Assembly (NCBI GenBank): GCA_003158895.1
Contig: PMLO01000238.1
Coordinates: 5,626-11,347, forward strand
Direction of reading: 5' to 3'
DNA length: 5,722 bases
Source of the DNA: Propionibacteriaceae bacterium
GTDB lineage: Bacteria > Actinomycetota > Actinomycetes > Propionibacteriales > Propionibacteriaceae
Below are positions 5,534 through 5,722 of this stretch, piece by piece. Numbering within the stretch: the stretch's first letter is position 1; each line of letters opens with the position of its first letter. The position numbers were made by a program, and so were the translations under genes. The notes below the pieces were generated by a model, which saw nothing but the letters and a program-made list of their open reading frames with translations, searched no databases and had not been told where the DNA came from.

Positions 5534-5722
5534 TCACCTGTCCAGTACGGACTGCATCAGCGCGGCGTGCGCGTGCATGACGAGCTGCATCACTTCGCTG
5601 GTGCGTTCACGGCTCACAGGCTGCCGGCGGCTGGACGAGGCGGCCACCGCCTGCTCGACGAGGCCCACCTCTCGTTCCGCTGCCATCTTGATCGCGCGAA
5701 GGTGCCTGGCGTCGATGCCGTA
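5534..5722 (-). CDS. ftsR: MerR-type regulator FtsR/Rv1828-like, C-terminal fragment (cut by window edge)
   Basis: Translation of the minus strand from the right edge gives 62 residues ending in a TGA at 5534-5536. They begin YGIDARHLRAIKMAAEREVG and continue LVEQAV, then a Ser/Arg-rich linker, then MQLVMHAHAALMQSVLDR. The ARHLR...AAEREVGLVEQ block is typical of the C-terminal domain of Rv1828/FtsR-type MerR regulators; the DNA-binding part lies outside the window. In Corynebacterium glutamicum, FtsR activates ftsZ and so affects cell division; the same role here is inferred from homology. The DUF151 gene follows after 39 nt, as in M. tuberculosis. The gene is probably intact on the chromosome, truncated only by the window. 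Confidence 0.8.
   Translation of the reverse strand, partial: YGIDARHLRAIKMAAEREVGLVEQAVAASSSRRQPVSRERTSEVMQLVMHAHAALMQSVLDR

Overview
The window is ordinary core chromosome from a high-GC Gram-positive bacterium (Actinomycetota). Evidence for this is the strong G/C bias at third codon positions, the protein sequences, and above all the gene order. All five genes lie on the minus strand, so the locus reads from right to left: the end of an FtsR-like MerR regulator (cut by the window edge), a DUF151 'bifunctional nuclease' protein, a second MerR-type regulator of the ResR/Rv1830 type, glycine dehydrogenase GcvP, and a BrkB/YihY membrane protein. From memory, the first four keep the order of Mycobacterium tuberculosis Rv1828-Rv1829-Rv1830-(Rv1831)-Rv1832. 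I cannot place the organism to genus.

Right part (4303-5722): ftsR 3' end, a 39-nt gap, the DUF151 gene, a 166-nt gap, then the resR-like gene. The 166-nt gap holds a near-consensus promoter (TTGACT, 17-nt spacer, TAGCGT) flanked by repeated AGGGT-type elements, so the second regulator probably has its own, possibly autoregulated, start site. Middle (1405-4302): gcvP starts 45 nt after the regulator with no obvious promoter of its own, so it is probably read through from it. Its Shine-Dalgarno lies inside a possible GGCGCC/GGCGCC hairpin. A perfect 8-bp inverted repeat follows the gcvP stop after one base and is a likely terminator or processing hairpin. Left part (1-1322): the brkB-like gene with a strong ribosome site, then 221 nt with no credible gene. 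That stretch holds a 5-bp hairpin next to the stop codon and a roughly 92-nt duplicated module. The module folds into long imperfect hairpins, and its non-Watson-Crick positions are almost all G-U pairs only if the minus strand is transcribed.

Functionally, the locus joins one-carbon/glycine catabolism (P-protein of the glycine cleavage system) to two MerR-like regulators tied in other actinobacteria to growth and division. The other glycine cleavage genes (gcvT, gcvH, lpd) are not in the window. I see no mobile element, CRISPR array, tRNA or rRNA, and no evidence of a new multi-gene system. The most unusual signal is the hairpin array downstream of brkB.
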